DNA of 32,705 bases from Ferruginibacter sp. (lineage in GTDB: Bacteria; Bacteroidota; Bacteroidia; Chitinophagales; Chitinophagaceae). Position 1 is the stretch's first letter, and each line of letters begins with the position of its first letter. The DNA lies in the NCBI GenBank assembly GCA_030655145.1, contig JAURWD010000078.1:1-32705 (forward strand). The letters run 5' to 3'. Shown in pieces: positions 1 to 8,475 of the stretch. Below the pieces are notes generated by a model. The model did no database searches. It was not told where the DNA came from and worked only from the letters and a program-made list of their open reading frames with translations. The translations under genes and the position numbers were made by a program.

Positions 1-1744
1 TGTTTAGCGACAGGCCGCCCCCAGTTCCCATGATGCCATTGGAATTTGTAAGTTGAGAGATAGAACTGTCCGGGTTGGTTAAGGTAATGCTTACCAACTC
101 CGGACGGTCCTGGATGGTAGCGAGGCCTAAGCCTGCAGTACCGCCTAAACGATCAACTTTCGAATTTCCGTAATAGCCGCCGGCGGTGAAACTCATCTTG
201 TTGATCTTTTTCGAAATAGCAAACTGGTCAAGAAATTCCTTCACGTTGTTGGTTTGAAATATCATGGGTTCGAAGAACAGCGAATTGGGTGCCACGGTAT
301 TCCCAGGTAATGAATTGGCGGTCACATTAAAATCGAACCCACTAAAAGATTTTACACTTAATAATTCCCTCCCGGAATTCAAGCCACGAAAGGAGTAAGT
401 ACCGGGCCTGCCGAGCTGACCTAAAATTGCATAGCTGATCAAATTGCCCATGTCCAGCGGGTAAACAACGGCATTGGTATTCCAGGTTGCTGATTTATCT
501 GAATAGCGCATCGCGTTAGTAAACGTCCAGCCATCGCCGAGGCGTTGCTCCCAGTTAAGGCCGGCTGATTTATCGACGGAATGGATGAGATCAGCATTAT
601 TATACGTGCCGGTTCTACCAGTTTGATTGATTGGGAAATGTTGTTTTATAGCAGGTGACAACACCGAAGAATTTTCATCAAAACCCGTTGCTGGTTTTGG
701 ATCCGAGAAACCGACTGTTGGAGTAAATTCAAACCAGCCGTTTTTATCATTTAGGTATTTGCCATAAATTTTCAGCGAACCGGTAGAGTATTTTTTTACG
801 ATGTTGGCTTTAAACTGGCCACCATTGTTAATGGCGTAGCCCGGGTATCTTGCGCCTTGTGCCTGCCGGTAAAAACCACCCACATTGTAGTACCAGTTAT
901 TTCCGAGCGGTCCGCCCAAATTAAAGTCAGTCCGGAAAAAATCGTTCTTCCCATTTCCTTCAAGGCCATACTTCGTTCTTATTTCACCCGCAGTTTTTGC
1001 GCCACCTTCTTTTGAAACATAATTGAAGATCCCGCCTGGTGCATTGGCGCCAAGAATAGATGCGGTACCACCGCGAACAGCCTCTACCCTGCCGATGGTG
1101 GCATCGGCACGCAAAAAATAATCAGGCCCATAATTACCATAGGTTGCGTTGGTAACGGGTAGTCCATCTTCCTGCATGGACACATAATAATACCCGGAAG
1201 CGCCGTCGTTGGAACCGACCGATACGCCACGCGAATACACCGTATTCCTGATTTCACCGAGTGAAGAGTTTACATACACTCCGGGCACATTTTTTAACAG
1301 GTCCGCCGCACTTGCCGGAACTATCCTCGCAATTTGCCGCGCCGAGATCGTAGTAATGGCAACAGAAGCTTCCAGTTTTTTTCGTTTGTCAAAAACGCCG
1401 GTTACGATTACTTCATCGCCATCCAATGTAGATTCAACAAGGGAAACCTGCGTTTCTTCACCGGCGCGGAAGGTTACATCTTTAGCCTGGTAGCCTACAT
1501 AGGAAACCGTAAGAACTATTTTTTTAAGCGGCACATTATTAAAACTGAAAGTGCCGTTCTCGCTCGTCCTGGTCGCCAGCTTTGTTCCGCGTATAGAAAC
1601 AGTAGCACCGGAGAGGGGTGCATTATCCTGGTTAACAACCCTGCCGCTAACAAGGGATTGTTGCGCCGAAAGAGCGTTGGAAATAAGCAAAGCTAAAATG
1701 ATAAAAACAGGAGAAAGGTTTGGTAGAAAATTTCTTTTTTTCAT
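1..1744 (-). CDS. TonB-dependent receptor, N-terminal part (runs off left edge)
   Basis: About 581 codons are open from the ATG at 1744 to the window edge, with no stop. The protein begins with a signal peptide ending near ALSAQQ (residues 27-30). A carboxypeptidase-regulatory-like beta-sandwich follows at about 30-108 (SGRVVNQDNAPLSGATVSIR). A TonB-box-like stretch (EVIVTGVFDKRKK) lies near 111-123, and a plug domain with NVPGVYVN and VEAVRGGTASILGANAPGG spans about 125-245. The barrel start follows. It would import a ligand across the outer membrane using TonB energy. The plug lacks the VVVGYGT and DPLYVVDG-type motifs of true SusC proteins, so a non-SusC receptor is more likely. It is divergent from the Nudix-type regulator at 1914, which may control it. 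The C-terminal barrel and any partner gene lie outside the window. Family is secure; ligand is unknown. Confidence 0.93.
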   Translation of the reverse strand, partial: MKKRNFLPNLSPVFIILALLISNALSAQQSLVSGRVVNQDNAPLSGATVSIRGTKLATRTSENGTFSFNNVPLKKIVLTVSYVGYQAKDVTFRAGEETQVSLVESTLDGDEVIVTGVFDKRKKLEASVAITTISARQIARIVPASAADLLKNVPGVYVNSSLGEIRNTVYSRGVSVGSNDGASGYYYVSMQEDGLPVTNATYGNYGPDYFLRADATIGRVEAVRGGTASILGANAPGGIFNYVSKEGGAKTAGEIRTKYGLEGNGKNDFFRTDFNLGGPLGNNWYYNVGGFYRQAQGARYPGYAINNGGQFKANIVKKYSTGSLKIYGKYLNDKNGWFEFTPTVGFSDPKPATGFDENSSVLSPAIKQHFPINQTGRTGTYNNADLIHSVDKSAGLNWEQRLGDGWTFTNAMRYSDKSATWNTNAVVYPLDMGNLISYAILGQLGRPGTYSFRGLNSGRELLSVKSFSGFDFNVTANSLPGNTVAPNSLFFEPMIFQTNNVKEFLDQFAISKKINKMSFTAGGYYGNSKVDRLGGTAGLGLATIQDRPELVSITLTNPDSSISQLTNSNGIMGTGGGLSLN

Positions 1745-1913
1745 ATCAAGCAAAATTTAGTTAATGAAGCAATTAAGTCGGGCAGGCAGACCATTCAGTA
1801 ATAAATACTAAATGAAGATCGTGCTGCAATTTATTTAGCGGGAAAATAAAAACTGTCCTTTACTGTCTGCAATGCGTATTTTTTACTGTTTTCTTATTTA
1901 CATAATTTTACGC
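1745..1913. promoter_or_regulatory. divergent intergenic region with three ACTGT repeats
   Basis: This 169-bp AT-rich spacer separates a receptor gene from a divergent regulator gene, so it should hold both promoters and any operator. The pentamer ACTGT occurs in the same orientation at 1852-1856, 1862-1866 and 1885-1889. The first two copies are 10 bp apart, one helical turn, and the second and third are 23 bp apart. TA-rich -7-like strings lie immediately before both start codons, but none is a clean Bacteroidota TAnnTTTG box. The regulatory role is inferred from the position. Confidence 0.35.
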
Positions 1914-2684
1914 ATGGAGAAAAAAAGCGCGAAGACCACCGGAGCGGCACTTCTTGAACAAACCTACCTGCCACACATCTCTATTGATTGCGTGATTTTT
2001 GGGTATCATGAAAAACAAATAAAGGTGCTGCTCTCGCATGTCAAGGGAGCGTTGGGTTGGTTGTTGCCGGGAGGGTTTATAGAAATGGAACAAGCGCTGG
2101 ACGAAGCTGCCAGCAAAATTTTAGAAGGGCGGACAGGTTTAACTTCCTTATTTTTAAAACAGTTCAAAACTTTCGGATCGTTGAACAGGGGGTTAGATCC
2201 AGCAACCCAGTTTGCCGGTGTGCCCGACTTTAACCCGGCGAATCTGCAGTGGCTATCGAAACGATTTTTGACGATCGGGTACTATGCCTTAACTGAGTTT
2301 AGTAAAGTAACGCCCAAACCCTCTTTATTTGATGATAAATGCCAATGGTTTGAAATTAATGGTTTGCCGCCCTTGTTGAGTGATCATGAATTATTAATAA
2401 AGGAAGCGCTACGAAAATTACAATTGCAGCTTCACCATGAACCCATCGGTTACAATTTACTACCCGAAAAATTCACCTTACCCGAGATGCAGGCACTGTA
2501 TGAAACCATCCTCGGCAAAAAACTGGATCAAAGAAATTTTACAAAGAAATTAGTGTCTTTGAACCTGATAAAAAAACTGGGTGAAAAAAAGTACATCGGT
2601 GGCCACCGCTCCCCTTCCCTGTATAAATTTAATAAGCGCAATTATAATAAAGCCTTGCTGAACGGCGTGATCCTGGCATTTTAA
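1914..2684 (+). CDS. Nudix-fold transcriptional regulator (NrtR/AraR-like)
   Basis: A 256-residue protein with an N-terminal Nudix fold (about 20-150) and a C-terminal winged helix (about 175-250: FTLPEMQALYETILGKKLDQ, then FTKKLVSLNLI). This matches the NrtR/AraR group of Bacteroidota sugar regulators. The Nudix box has the opening GGFIEME and the closing TGL, but KILEGR stands where REUXEE is expected. The catalytic glutamates are therefore largely gone, and the domain probably senses a ligand rather than hydrolysing one. I chose the ATG at 1914. An upstream in-frame ATG at 1872 would add a hydrophobic AT-rich leader foreign to the family. The gene is divergent from a TonB-dependent receptor and sits upstream of a GH78/GH97 pair, which suggests local control of sugar uptake and breakdown. 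The effector is unknown. Confidence 0.85.
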   Translation: MEKKSAKTTGAALLEQTYLPHISIDCVIFGYHEKQIKVLLSHVKGALGWLLPGGFIEMEQALDEAASKILEGRTGLTSLFLKQFKTFGSLNRGLDPATQFAGVPDFNPANLQWLSKRFLTIGYYALTEFSKVTPKPSLFDDKCQWFEINGLPPLLSDHELLIKEALRKLQLQLHHEPIGYNLLPEKFTLPEMQALYETILGKKLDQRNFTKKLVSLNLIKKLGEKKYIGGHRSPSLYKFNKRNYNKALLNGVILAF

Positions 2685-2719
2685 GGTCTCCCATTCGTCC
2701 CCGGTTTCCAATGACATTT

Positions 2720-2742
2720 TTCAAGGTTCATTTATCCTTGAA
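2720..2742. repeat. inverted repeat TTCAAGG-9 nt-CCTTGAA
   Basis: A perfect 7-bp inverted repeat (2720-2726 and 2736-2742) lies 36 bp after the regulator stop codon and 34 bp before the lipoprotein start. No T-run follows it, so an intrinsic terminator is not well supported. An operator or an RNA hairpin is equally possible. Confidence 0.4.
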
Positions 2743-2775
2743 GTATAGTGTTTATATTTATAACAAATCGAGACT

Positions 2776-3597
2776 ATGCAATGGAAAATCAGGTTAACCT
2801 TGATCTTCGGAGTTTCCCTTCTTTTTGGGGCCTGTAATTCAGCAAAACCAACGCTGGTCTTTGAAGAACTACCCAGCGCAAGCTATACTCCCGGTATTGC
2901 ATACACGAACGATCTCCGCTCGTGGAAAAAATATTATGAATCCTGTTTCAAGACGAACCTGTTTGCCAATGCTTTTTACCTGGGTTTGCAGGACCGGGTG
3001 TATATCGGCAGCATCAACAGCAGCCATAAAACAGATGTTAGCAAGGGCATCAATGTTTTAGACACTTCACGGGGGAAAAATATATTCAACCTGATGTACA
3101 TTATACAATCACAGCGATGTGGCGAGACGATGAAATTAACCCAGCAACTTAGATCCGATTTTTTTAAAGAGGTAGACAGTGCCCTGGCATCCGATGCCCG
3201 GTATGCAGGGTTGTTATCCTTAGCAGATACCGGGGCGATGTCGATCATTCCGGGTTCCATGTATAACAATAGCTTTATCGAAGAAAGGTTGAGCAGTACA
3301 CTTGACAGCACAAAAGATCCCTTATTGCTGCGCTACAAAACGCTGGTGGTTCAACCAGGAAACGCAATGTTGGCGGAGACCGTAGAACTTATGGGGTTCC
3401 AGGCGGAAATGGGGCTCAAGAGAAAACTGTCACCAGCGGAACAGGAACGATGGAACGGGCAGGCAACTATCGACAATGATTTCTCCAAAATTATTGGAAA
3501 GGTCGCTATCAGTGCAGACGGTTATTTAACGATACAGGTAAATAAACGATACACCATTTTTGGAAAGTTTGTTCAAGTGAAGGACGGATCAAAATAA
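2776..3597 (+). CDS. hypothetical lipoprotein
   Basis: A 273-residue protein whose first 20 residues form a lipoprotein signal with lipobox LFGAC and Cys20 as the lipidated residue. The mature part has no domain I recognise. It is mixed polar and hydrophobic, contains only two further cysteines (in YESCF and SQRCGE), and shows no transmembrane segment, tandem repeats or catalytic motif. It ends in a beta-rich stretch (GKVAISADGYLTIQVNKRYT). It stands alone between the Nudix regulator, 91 bp upstream, and the rhamnosidase gene about 290 bp downstream, all on the same strand. An outer-membrane or periplasmic location is likely from the lipobox. Function is unknown. Confidence 0.82.
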   Translation: MQWKIRLTLIFGVSLLFGACNSAKPTLVFEELPSASYTPGIAYTNDLRSWKKYYESCFKTNLFANAFYLGLQDRVYIGSINSSHKTDVSKGINVLDTSRGKNIFNLMYIIQSQRCGETMKLTQQLRSDFFKEVDSALASDARYAGLLSLADTGAMSIIPGSMYNNSFIEERLSSTLDSTKDPLLLRYKTLVVQPGNAMLAETVELMGFQAEMGLKRKLSPAEQERWNGQATIDNDFSKIIGKVAISADGYLTIQVNKRYTIFGKFVQVKDGSK

Positions 3598-3884
3598 TCA
3601 GAAACAATGTCGATATCCAGTGCCAGTTTTAGCAGGTGTACTTCACCGGTTCGGCGCGCTATACAAAACTTAAGAAGCACCCCAGCTAGTATTGGCCACA
3701 ATCAACTGCCCATTTACAACATCAAAGTCGCAATCACGATGACAATGCGACCGGGGCAATCTAAAGCATGCAGCAAGTAACCCGCAAGCAGGCACTGCCT
3801 TGTCCGGAGATATTAAAAAGTATTGGTGACCATAAAAAATTACTAACCCGGACGAACAAAAGCCATCCTTTTAATCAACGTCAT
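3598..3884. other. intergenic region before the rhamnosidase gene
   Basis: This 287-bp stretch has no supported gene. An in-frame ATG at 3768 would extend the rhamnosidase by 39 residues, but that extension is hydrophilic, would bury the signal peptide and looks non-coding. I found no clear terminator, promoter consensus or strong palindrome. Confidence 0.5.
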
Positions 3885-6332
3885 ATGAGCCAAATGTCTA
3901 CCCCTCTTTTCAAACGGATGCTGCCTGCCCTTTTCTTCCTGATTGCCTGCAGTGCATCGGCCCAGGTAATCAATCCCAACCTCCTGCAAGAACCCTGGAA
4001 GGCCCAATGGATCACCGGCGCGGGTAGCTCCAACAATCAATTTACAAATGCCTTAGACCCGGCGCTAAAAGACTACGGTGTATATAAATTTAGGAAGAGT
4101 TTTAACCTGGCAAGCAAGCCCGCTTCCTTCCTGGTACACGTTTCCGGCGACAACCGGTATAAACTTTTTGTAAACGGGAAACAGGTGGGGCAAGGACCTG
4201 CCCGCGGTGACTTGTATTTCTGGAATTTCGAAACCATCGACCTCGCTCCTTACTTACAAGCCGGCAAAAATTCCGTTGCTGCGCTGGTGTGGAATGAGGG
4301 CAAACTAAAACCTGAAGCACAGATCACGTACCTCACCGGCTTTATCCTGCAAGGAAATACAGAGGCCGAGGAGTTGATCAATAGCAATACCAGTTGGAAG
4401 GTGATCAAAGACAGTGGTTACCAGCCAAGGGCCGTAAAGGCGCCCGGCTATTACGTAGCCGGACCGGCAGAGTTTGTCGATATGAATCGCCAAGTCAGGG
4501 GTTGGGAAAAGACTGACTACGATGACACCCACTGGGACAAGGTTCGCACGCTCGGCCCTGGCCTGACCAAGGATGCCGCGATAGATTCAAAAGGCTGGAT
4601 GCTGGTTCCTTCTCCCCTTCCGCAAATGGAAATGACCGTGCAGCGCCTGGCAGCCGTGCGCAGGTCGGAGGGAATTACAACGCCATCTTCCTTCCCGGTA
4701 AGCAAAACTCCCATCACCATCCCGGCAAACACAACCGCGACCGTACTGCTCGACCAGGGATATAACACCAACGCCTATCCGACGCTTATTTTCAGCAAGG
4801 GAAAGAACGCGGGTATTGTGCTAGCATACGCGGAAGCCCTCTACATTCATAAAGGTGAAAACCTAAGCGGCTATTGGACACCGACACTTCCGAAAGGGAA
4901 CCGAAACGAAGTGGATGGAAAAATATTTATCGGCCGGGCAGATAGTATCATCTCCGACGGAAACATGCAACAGGAGTTTACCGCTCTTGGCTGGAGAACC
5001 TATCGTTATATTCAACTGAAGGTGTACACGCAAAATGAACCGTTGGTGATCGACGATATCTACGGCACCTTCACCGGCTATCCTTTTGAGTACAGTGCAA
5101 AACTTGAAACTGCCGATCCCGAAGTTTCGAAGATGGCGGAGATCGGACTGCGTACCGCCCGGCTTTGCGCCTTTGAAACTTACATGGATTGCCCCTACTA
5201 TGAGCAACTGCAATACATCGGCGATGCCCGTATCCAGGCGCTGGTGACCTTGTACAATACAGCCGATGACCGGCTGGTGAAAAATGCGTTAACGCTGATG
5301 GATCATTCCCGCATCGCGGAAGGCATTACGCTTAGCCGTTATCCTACCGATCTGCACCAACAAATTCCCACGTTTTCGCTATGGTGGATCGGCATGCTGC
5401 ACGATTACTGGAAGTACCGCCCCGACAGCAATTTCATCAAAGGCAAATTACCCGGTGAACGCCAGGTCCTTTCTTTTTTTGAGCGCTACCAGCAAGCGGA
5501 CGGCTCACTGAAAAATGTTCCTTACTGGATCTTTACAGATTGGGTGGAGAAAAAAACCTGGGCCCGCGGTATTGCCCCTGTTGGCAAAAATGGAGAGTCA
5601 GCGGTACTGGATCTTCAATTGATGTGGACCTACCTGGTGGCGGCTGAACTGGAAGAAAATCTTGGGCTGAAAGAACTTGCAGCAGTGTACAAACGACGGG
5701 CTGCCCAACTAAAGCAAACCATCCAAAAAAAGTACTGGGATGTTTCGAAAGAATTGTATGCGGATACGGAAGCGAAAGACCTTTTCTCACAACACGCGAA
5801 TGCCTTGGCTATCCTTGCGGGAATGCTTAACGGAGAACAGGCTACAACGCTCGCCAAAAAAATGCTGACGGACACTGCGCTGGCACCGGCCTCCATATAC
5901 TTTAAATATTACACACATATGGCCGGGGTTAAAGCCGGACTGGGCAATGACTACATGAAATGGCTGGAGATCTGGCGTCAAAATATCGCCATGGGGTTAA
6001 CCACCTGGGCGGAGATCTCGGACATTGATCGGGCACGCTCAGATTGCCATGCCTGGGGCTCTAGTCCGAACATAGAATTTTTTCGCACGGTGCTTGGAAT
6101 TGATAGCGATGCACCGGGCTTTGCCAAAGTAAAAATCGAACCACATCTGGGAACTATTAAAACCATCAGTGGAGAAATGCCGCATCCGAATGGAAAAATT
6201 TCGGTTCAATATAACGTCTCCGGAAAACAGTCTACCATGCTGATCAACCTGCCGGAAAAAATTTCGGGCAGGTTTGTGTGGAATGGACAAACAAGGCCAT
6301 TGAAACCCGGAAAGAATGTGGTTAAACTATAG
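3885..6332 (+). CDS. GH78-like alpha-L-rhamnosidase, exported
   Basis: With the ATG at 3885 (3894 is also possible) the protein is 815 residues and starts with a signal peptide ending at CSASAQ. An N-terminal beta-sandwich (about 35-135, WKAQWITG, then RYKLFVNGKQVGQGPARGD) binds or shapes the sugar site as in rhamnosidases. A second beta domain spans about 250-400. An (alpha/alpha)6 barrel follows from about 410 to 740. The catalytic signature is DCPYYEQLQYIGDAR (435-449), with Glu440 aligning with the general acid of the usual DCPxRDERLGWTGDA. TTWAEI (706-711, Glu710) aligns with the base region, and RSDCHAWGSSP (718-728) with the usual SxxHGWSxGP. A C-terminal beta domain closes the chain. 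It would remove terminal alpha-L-rhamnose in the periplasm. GH97 follows 101 bp later. The motif is divergent, so a related six-hairpin specificity is possible. Confidence 0.87.
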   Translation: MSQMSTPLFKRMLPALFFLIACSASAQVINPNLLQEPWKAQWITGAGSSNNQFTNALDPALKDYGVYKFRKSFNLASKPASFLVHVSGDNRYKLFVNGKQVGQGPARGDLYFWNFETIDLAPYLQAGKNSVAALVWNEGKLKPEAQITYLTGFILQGNTEAEELINSNTSWKVIKDSGYQPRAVKAPGYYVAGPAEFVDMNRQVRGWEKTDYDDTHWDKVRTLGPGLTKDAAIDSKGWMLVPSPLPQMEMTVQRLAAVRRSEGITTPSSFPVSKTPITIPANTTATVLLDQGYNTNAYPTLIFSKGKNAGIVLAYAEALYIHKGENLSGYWTPTLPKGNRNEVDGKIFIGRADSIISDGNMQQEFTALGWRTYRYIQLKVYTQNEPLVIDDIYGTFTGYPFEYSAKLETADPEVSKMAEIGLRTARLCAFETYMDCPYYEQLQYIGDARIQALVTLYNTADDRLVKNALTLMDHSRIAEGITLSRYPTDLHQQIPTFSLWWIGMLHDYWKYRPDSNFIKGKLPGERQVLSFFERYQQADGSLKNVPYWIFTDWVEKKTWARGIAPVGKNGESAVLDLQLMWTYLVAAELEENLGLKELAAVYKRRAAQLKQTIQKKYWDVSKELYADTEAKDLFSQHANALAILAGMLNGEQATTLAKKMLTDTALAPASIYFKYYTHMAGVKAGLGNDYMKWLEIWRQNIAMGLTTWAEISDIDRARSDCHAWGSSPNIEFFRTVLGIDSDAPGFAKVKIEPHLGTIKTISGEMPHPNGKISVQYNVSGKQSTMLINLPEKISGRFVWNGQTRPLKPGKNVVKL

Positions 6333-6378
6333 GTTTAATTTTTGCAGCGCAAGACAATAAAAATCATCAAGACAGTTG

Positions 6379-6388
6379 GGCCTAGGCC
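6379..6388. repeat. perfect 10-bp palindrome GGCCTAGGCC
   Basis: This perfect GC-rich palindrome sits in an AT-rich 101-bp spacer, 45 bp before the GH97 start codon. Position and symmetry fit a small operator, but a single short copy could be chance. Confidence 0.3.
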
Positions 6389-6433
6389 TGATTGCTTCGG
6401 CATCACTTTAAACTTAAATATAATTTTTGCTAT

Positions 6434-8440
6434 ATGAAATCCAACAACATCCTCCTCCTGATCATGCTTGGCTTAATCGCTAACGTTTACGGTCAAACGA
6501 ACATGCAACTGAAATCTCCCAACGGAGAAATCCGGTTTGTTTTTCAACTAAAAGCCACCGCCCCGGCATATAGCGTGCAGTACAAAAATCAATCACTCAT
6601 TAAAGATGCGTCCCTGGACCTGGCATTTGCGGAGACAGGTGCATTTGGTTCAAACTTAAAATTATTGAAACCAGTTTTCAGGAGTGCAGTGGAACGGTAT
6701 GAACTTGTTGTGGGAAAGACGAAACTGGTGAATGAGCCATTCAACGAGGGTATTTTTCCGCTGGAAGAACGAACTAAGCCGGGCCGAAAAATCAATCTCA
6801 TCGTAAGAGCCTTTAACGACGGACTTGCTTTTCGTTATGAATTTCCAAAGCAGGCAAACTGGGCTTCGTATAGTCTAACAGAAGAAAACAGCAGTTTCAA
6901 ATTTGCGAGCGATCCAAAATTGCTGGCCCTGTTCCTGCCCAGTTTCACTTCCTCGCATGAAGGGGAATACAGCACAATGCGCTTGAGCGAAATGAAGGAA
7001 GATACCTTGATGGATATGCCGGCGTTGTTTGAATTTCCGGGCAAGACCTACCTCGCCATTACCGAAGCGGCCCTCGTCGATTATGCCGGTATGTATTTGA
7101 TAAAAAAGAATGGTGTTCTAACGAGCAGGTTATCGCCATTACCCGGACAAGCAGTGAATGTAAAATTGGGCGAAGGCGATGTAAAAGTAAAAGCAACCTT
7201 ACCGCATAAAACTCCCTGGCGCGTGATGATGATCAGCGACCGGATCGGTGCGCTGGTCGAATCGAACCTGCTCACAAACCTGAACGAACCCAATAAAATT
7301 AAAGACCCCTCCTGGATCAAGCCTGGCAAAACAACTTTTCCCTGGTGGAACGGGAGCATCATACCCGACACAACATTTGCACCGGGGAACAATTTTGAAA
7401 ACAATCAGTACTACATTGATTTTTGCGCCCGCAATGGCATTGAATATCATTCGATCGTGGAAAGCAATGGCCATGAATGGTACACCAACGATGGCGGCGG
7501 TTACCAGCCAGGTCCCAATGTCGACATCACAAAACCTGTTGATGGCATTGACATGAAACAAATCTGCGATTATGCGAAAAACAAAGGTGTAAAGGTTCGG
7601 GTATGGGTTCATTGGAAAGCCCTGTATCCCAAACTGGATACTGCTTTTGCCTTGTTTGAACAATGGGGACTGGCCGGGATGATGGTTGACTTTATGGATC
7701 GCGACGACCAGGAAATGACAAACATAAAAGAAGAGATCCTCATCAAAGCGGCAAAGCACAAATTGCACATCCAGTTTCATGGAGTCGAAAAACCAACCGG
7801 GCTGTCACGTACCTACCCGAACGAGATCACGCGTGAGGGCACGTTAAACTACGAGGTCAACAAATGGGAGAAACGCATTACGCCGGATCATGACCTCAAC
7901 ATTGTTTTTACGAGGATGCTTGCCGGGCCCAGCGATTATCATATGGGTGGTTTCCGGACGGTGCCCGATTCACTTTGGAAAGTACAATACACGAGGCCGT
8001 TGATGCTGGGTACGAGGTGTCACATGCTGGGGATGTTCGTGGTGTTAGAAAGTTACCTGGGGATGGTCTGCGATTACCCAGCAGCATATGAAGGGCAGGC
8101 GGGTTTTGAATTCGTAAAAGCGGTGCCAACCATTTGGGACGAAACGAAAGTAGTCAGCGCGGAGTTGCAGCAGTACATCACCATCGCGAGGAAGAAAAAC
8201 GAAGAATGGTATGTGGGCACCATTACCAACCATGACGCCAGGCAAACCACTATCAATTTTAATTTTTTGAAAGAGGGCACCTGGGTCGCAGACATCTACA
8301 CGGATGCGCCTGATGCTGTGGTACATCCCAATAACCTCGTGAAAGAAACCCGGGAAGTAAAACCAACGGATACACTCACGTTGAAGCTTGCAGCCGGTGG
8401 TGGCGCCGCCATTCGGTTAAAGCGAACTGGGAAGGAATAG
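6434..8440 (+). CDS. GH97 glycoside hydrolase, retaining type (alpha-galactosidase-like)
   Basis: The ATG at 6434 gives a 668-residue protein with signal peptide MKSNNILLLIMLGLIANVYG. The upstream in-frame ATG at 6392 would place 14 charged residues before it. Domain order is the GH97 one: N-terminal beta-sandwich (about 22-280), (beta/alpha)8 barrel (about 295-560) and a short C-terminal beta domain. The barrel contains GMMVDFMDRDDQ (415-426); its first Asp (419) is at the nucleophile place of retaining GH97 members such as BT1871, where inverting SusB-type enzymes differ. NEITREG (about 463-469) carries candidate acid/base glutamates. The known activity of this branch is alpha-galactosidase, with beta-L-arabinopyranosidase also reported. 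It lies 101 bp after the rhamnosidase on the same strand, so the two probably act on one periplasmic oligosaccharide. Confidence 0.92.
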   Translation: MKSNNILLLIMLGLIANVYGQTNMQLKSPNGEIRFVFQLKATAPAYSVQYKNQSLIKDASLDLAFAETGAFGSNLKLLKPVFRSAVERYELVVGKTKLVNEPFNEGIFPLEERTKPGRKINLIVRAFNDGLAFRYEFPKQANWASYSLTEENSSFKFASDPKLLALFLPSFTSSHEGEYSTMRLSEMKEDTLMDMPALFEFPGKTYLAITEAALVDYAGMYLIKKNGVLTSRLSPLPGQAVNVKLGEGDVKVKATLPHKTPWRVMMISDRIGALVESNLLTNLNEPNKIKDPSWIKPGKTTFPWWNGSIIPDTTFAPGNNFENNQYYIDFCARNGIEYHSIVESNGHEWYTNDGGGYQPGPNVDITKPVDGIDMKQICDYAKNKGVKVRVWVHWKALYPKLDTAFALFEQWGLAGMMVDFMDRDDQEMTNIKEEILIKAAKHKLHIQFHGVEKPTGLSRTYPNEITREGTLNYEVNKWEKRITPDHDLNIVFTRMLAGPSDYHMGGFRTVPDSLWKVQYTRPLMLGTRCHMLGMFVVLESYLGMVCDYPAAYEGQAGFEFVKAVPTIWDETKVVSAELQQYITIARKKNEEWYVGTITNHDARQTTINFNFLKEGTWVADIYTDAPDAVVHPNNLVKETREVKPTDTLTLKLAAGGGAAIRLKRTGKE

Positions 8441-8475
8441 ATGATTATTATAATTTGAGGTTGTGTTAAATAACG

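Noticed and set aside
1209-1760. Plus-strand frames of 69-120 codons near the left edge
   Set aside because: They are antisense to the TonB-dependent receptor N-terminus, which has clear signal peptide and plug motifs.
1731-1760. TAAATTTTG before the receptor start as a -7 promoter box (similar strings also before 1914 and 6434)
   Set aside because: The spacing inside the box is off by one, and the box lies only a few bases from the start codon. These are more likely AT-rich translation-start context.
3768-3884. 39-residue N-terminal extension of the rhamnosidase
   Set aside because: It would place a hydrophilic stretch before a good signal peptide. The ATG at 3885 or 3894 fits better.
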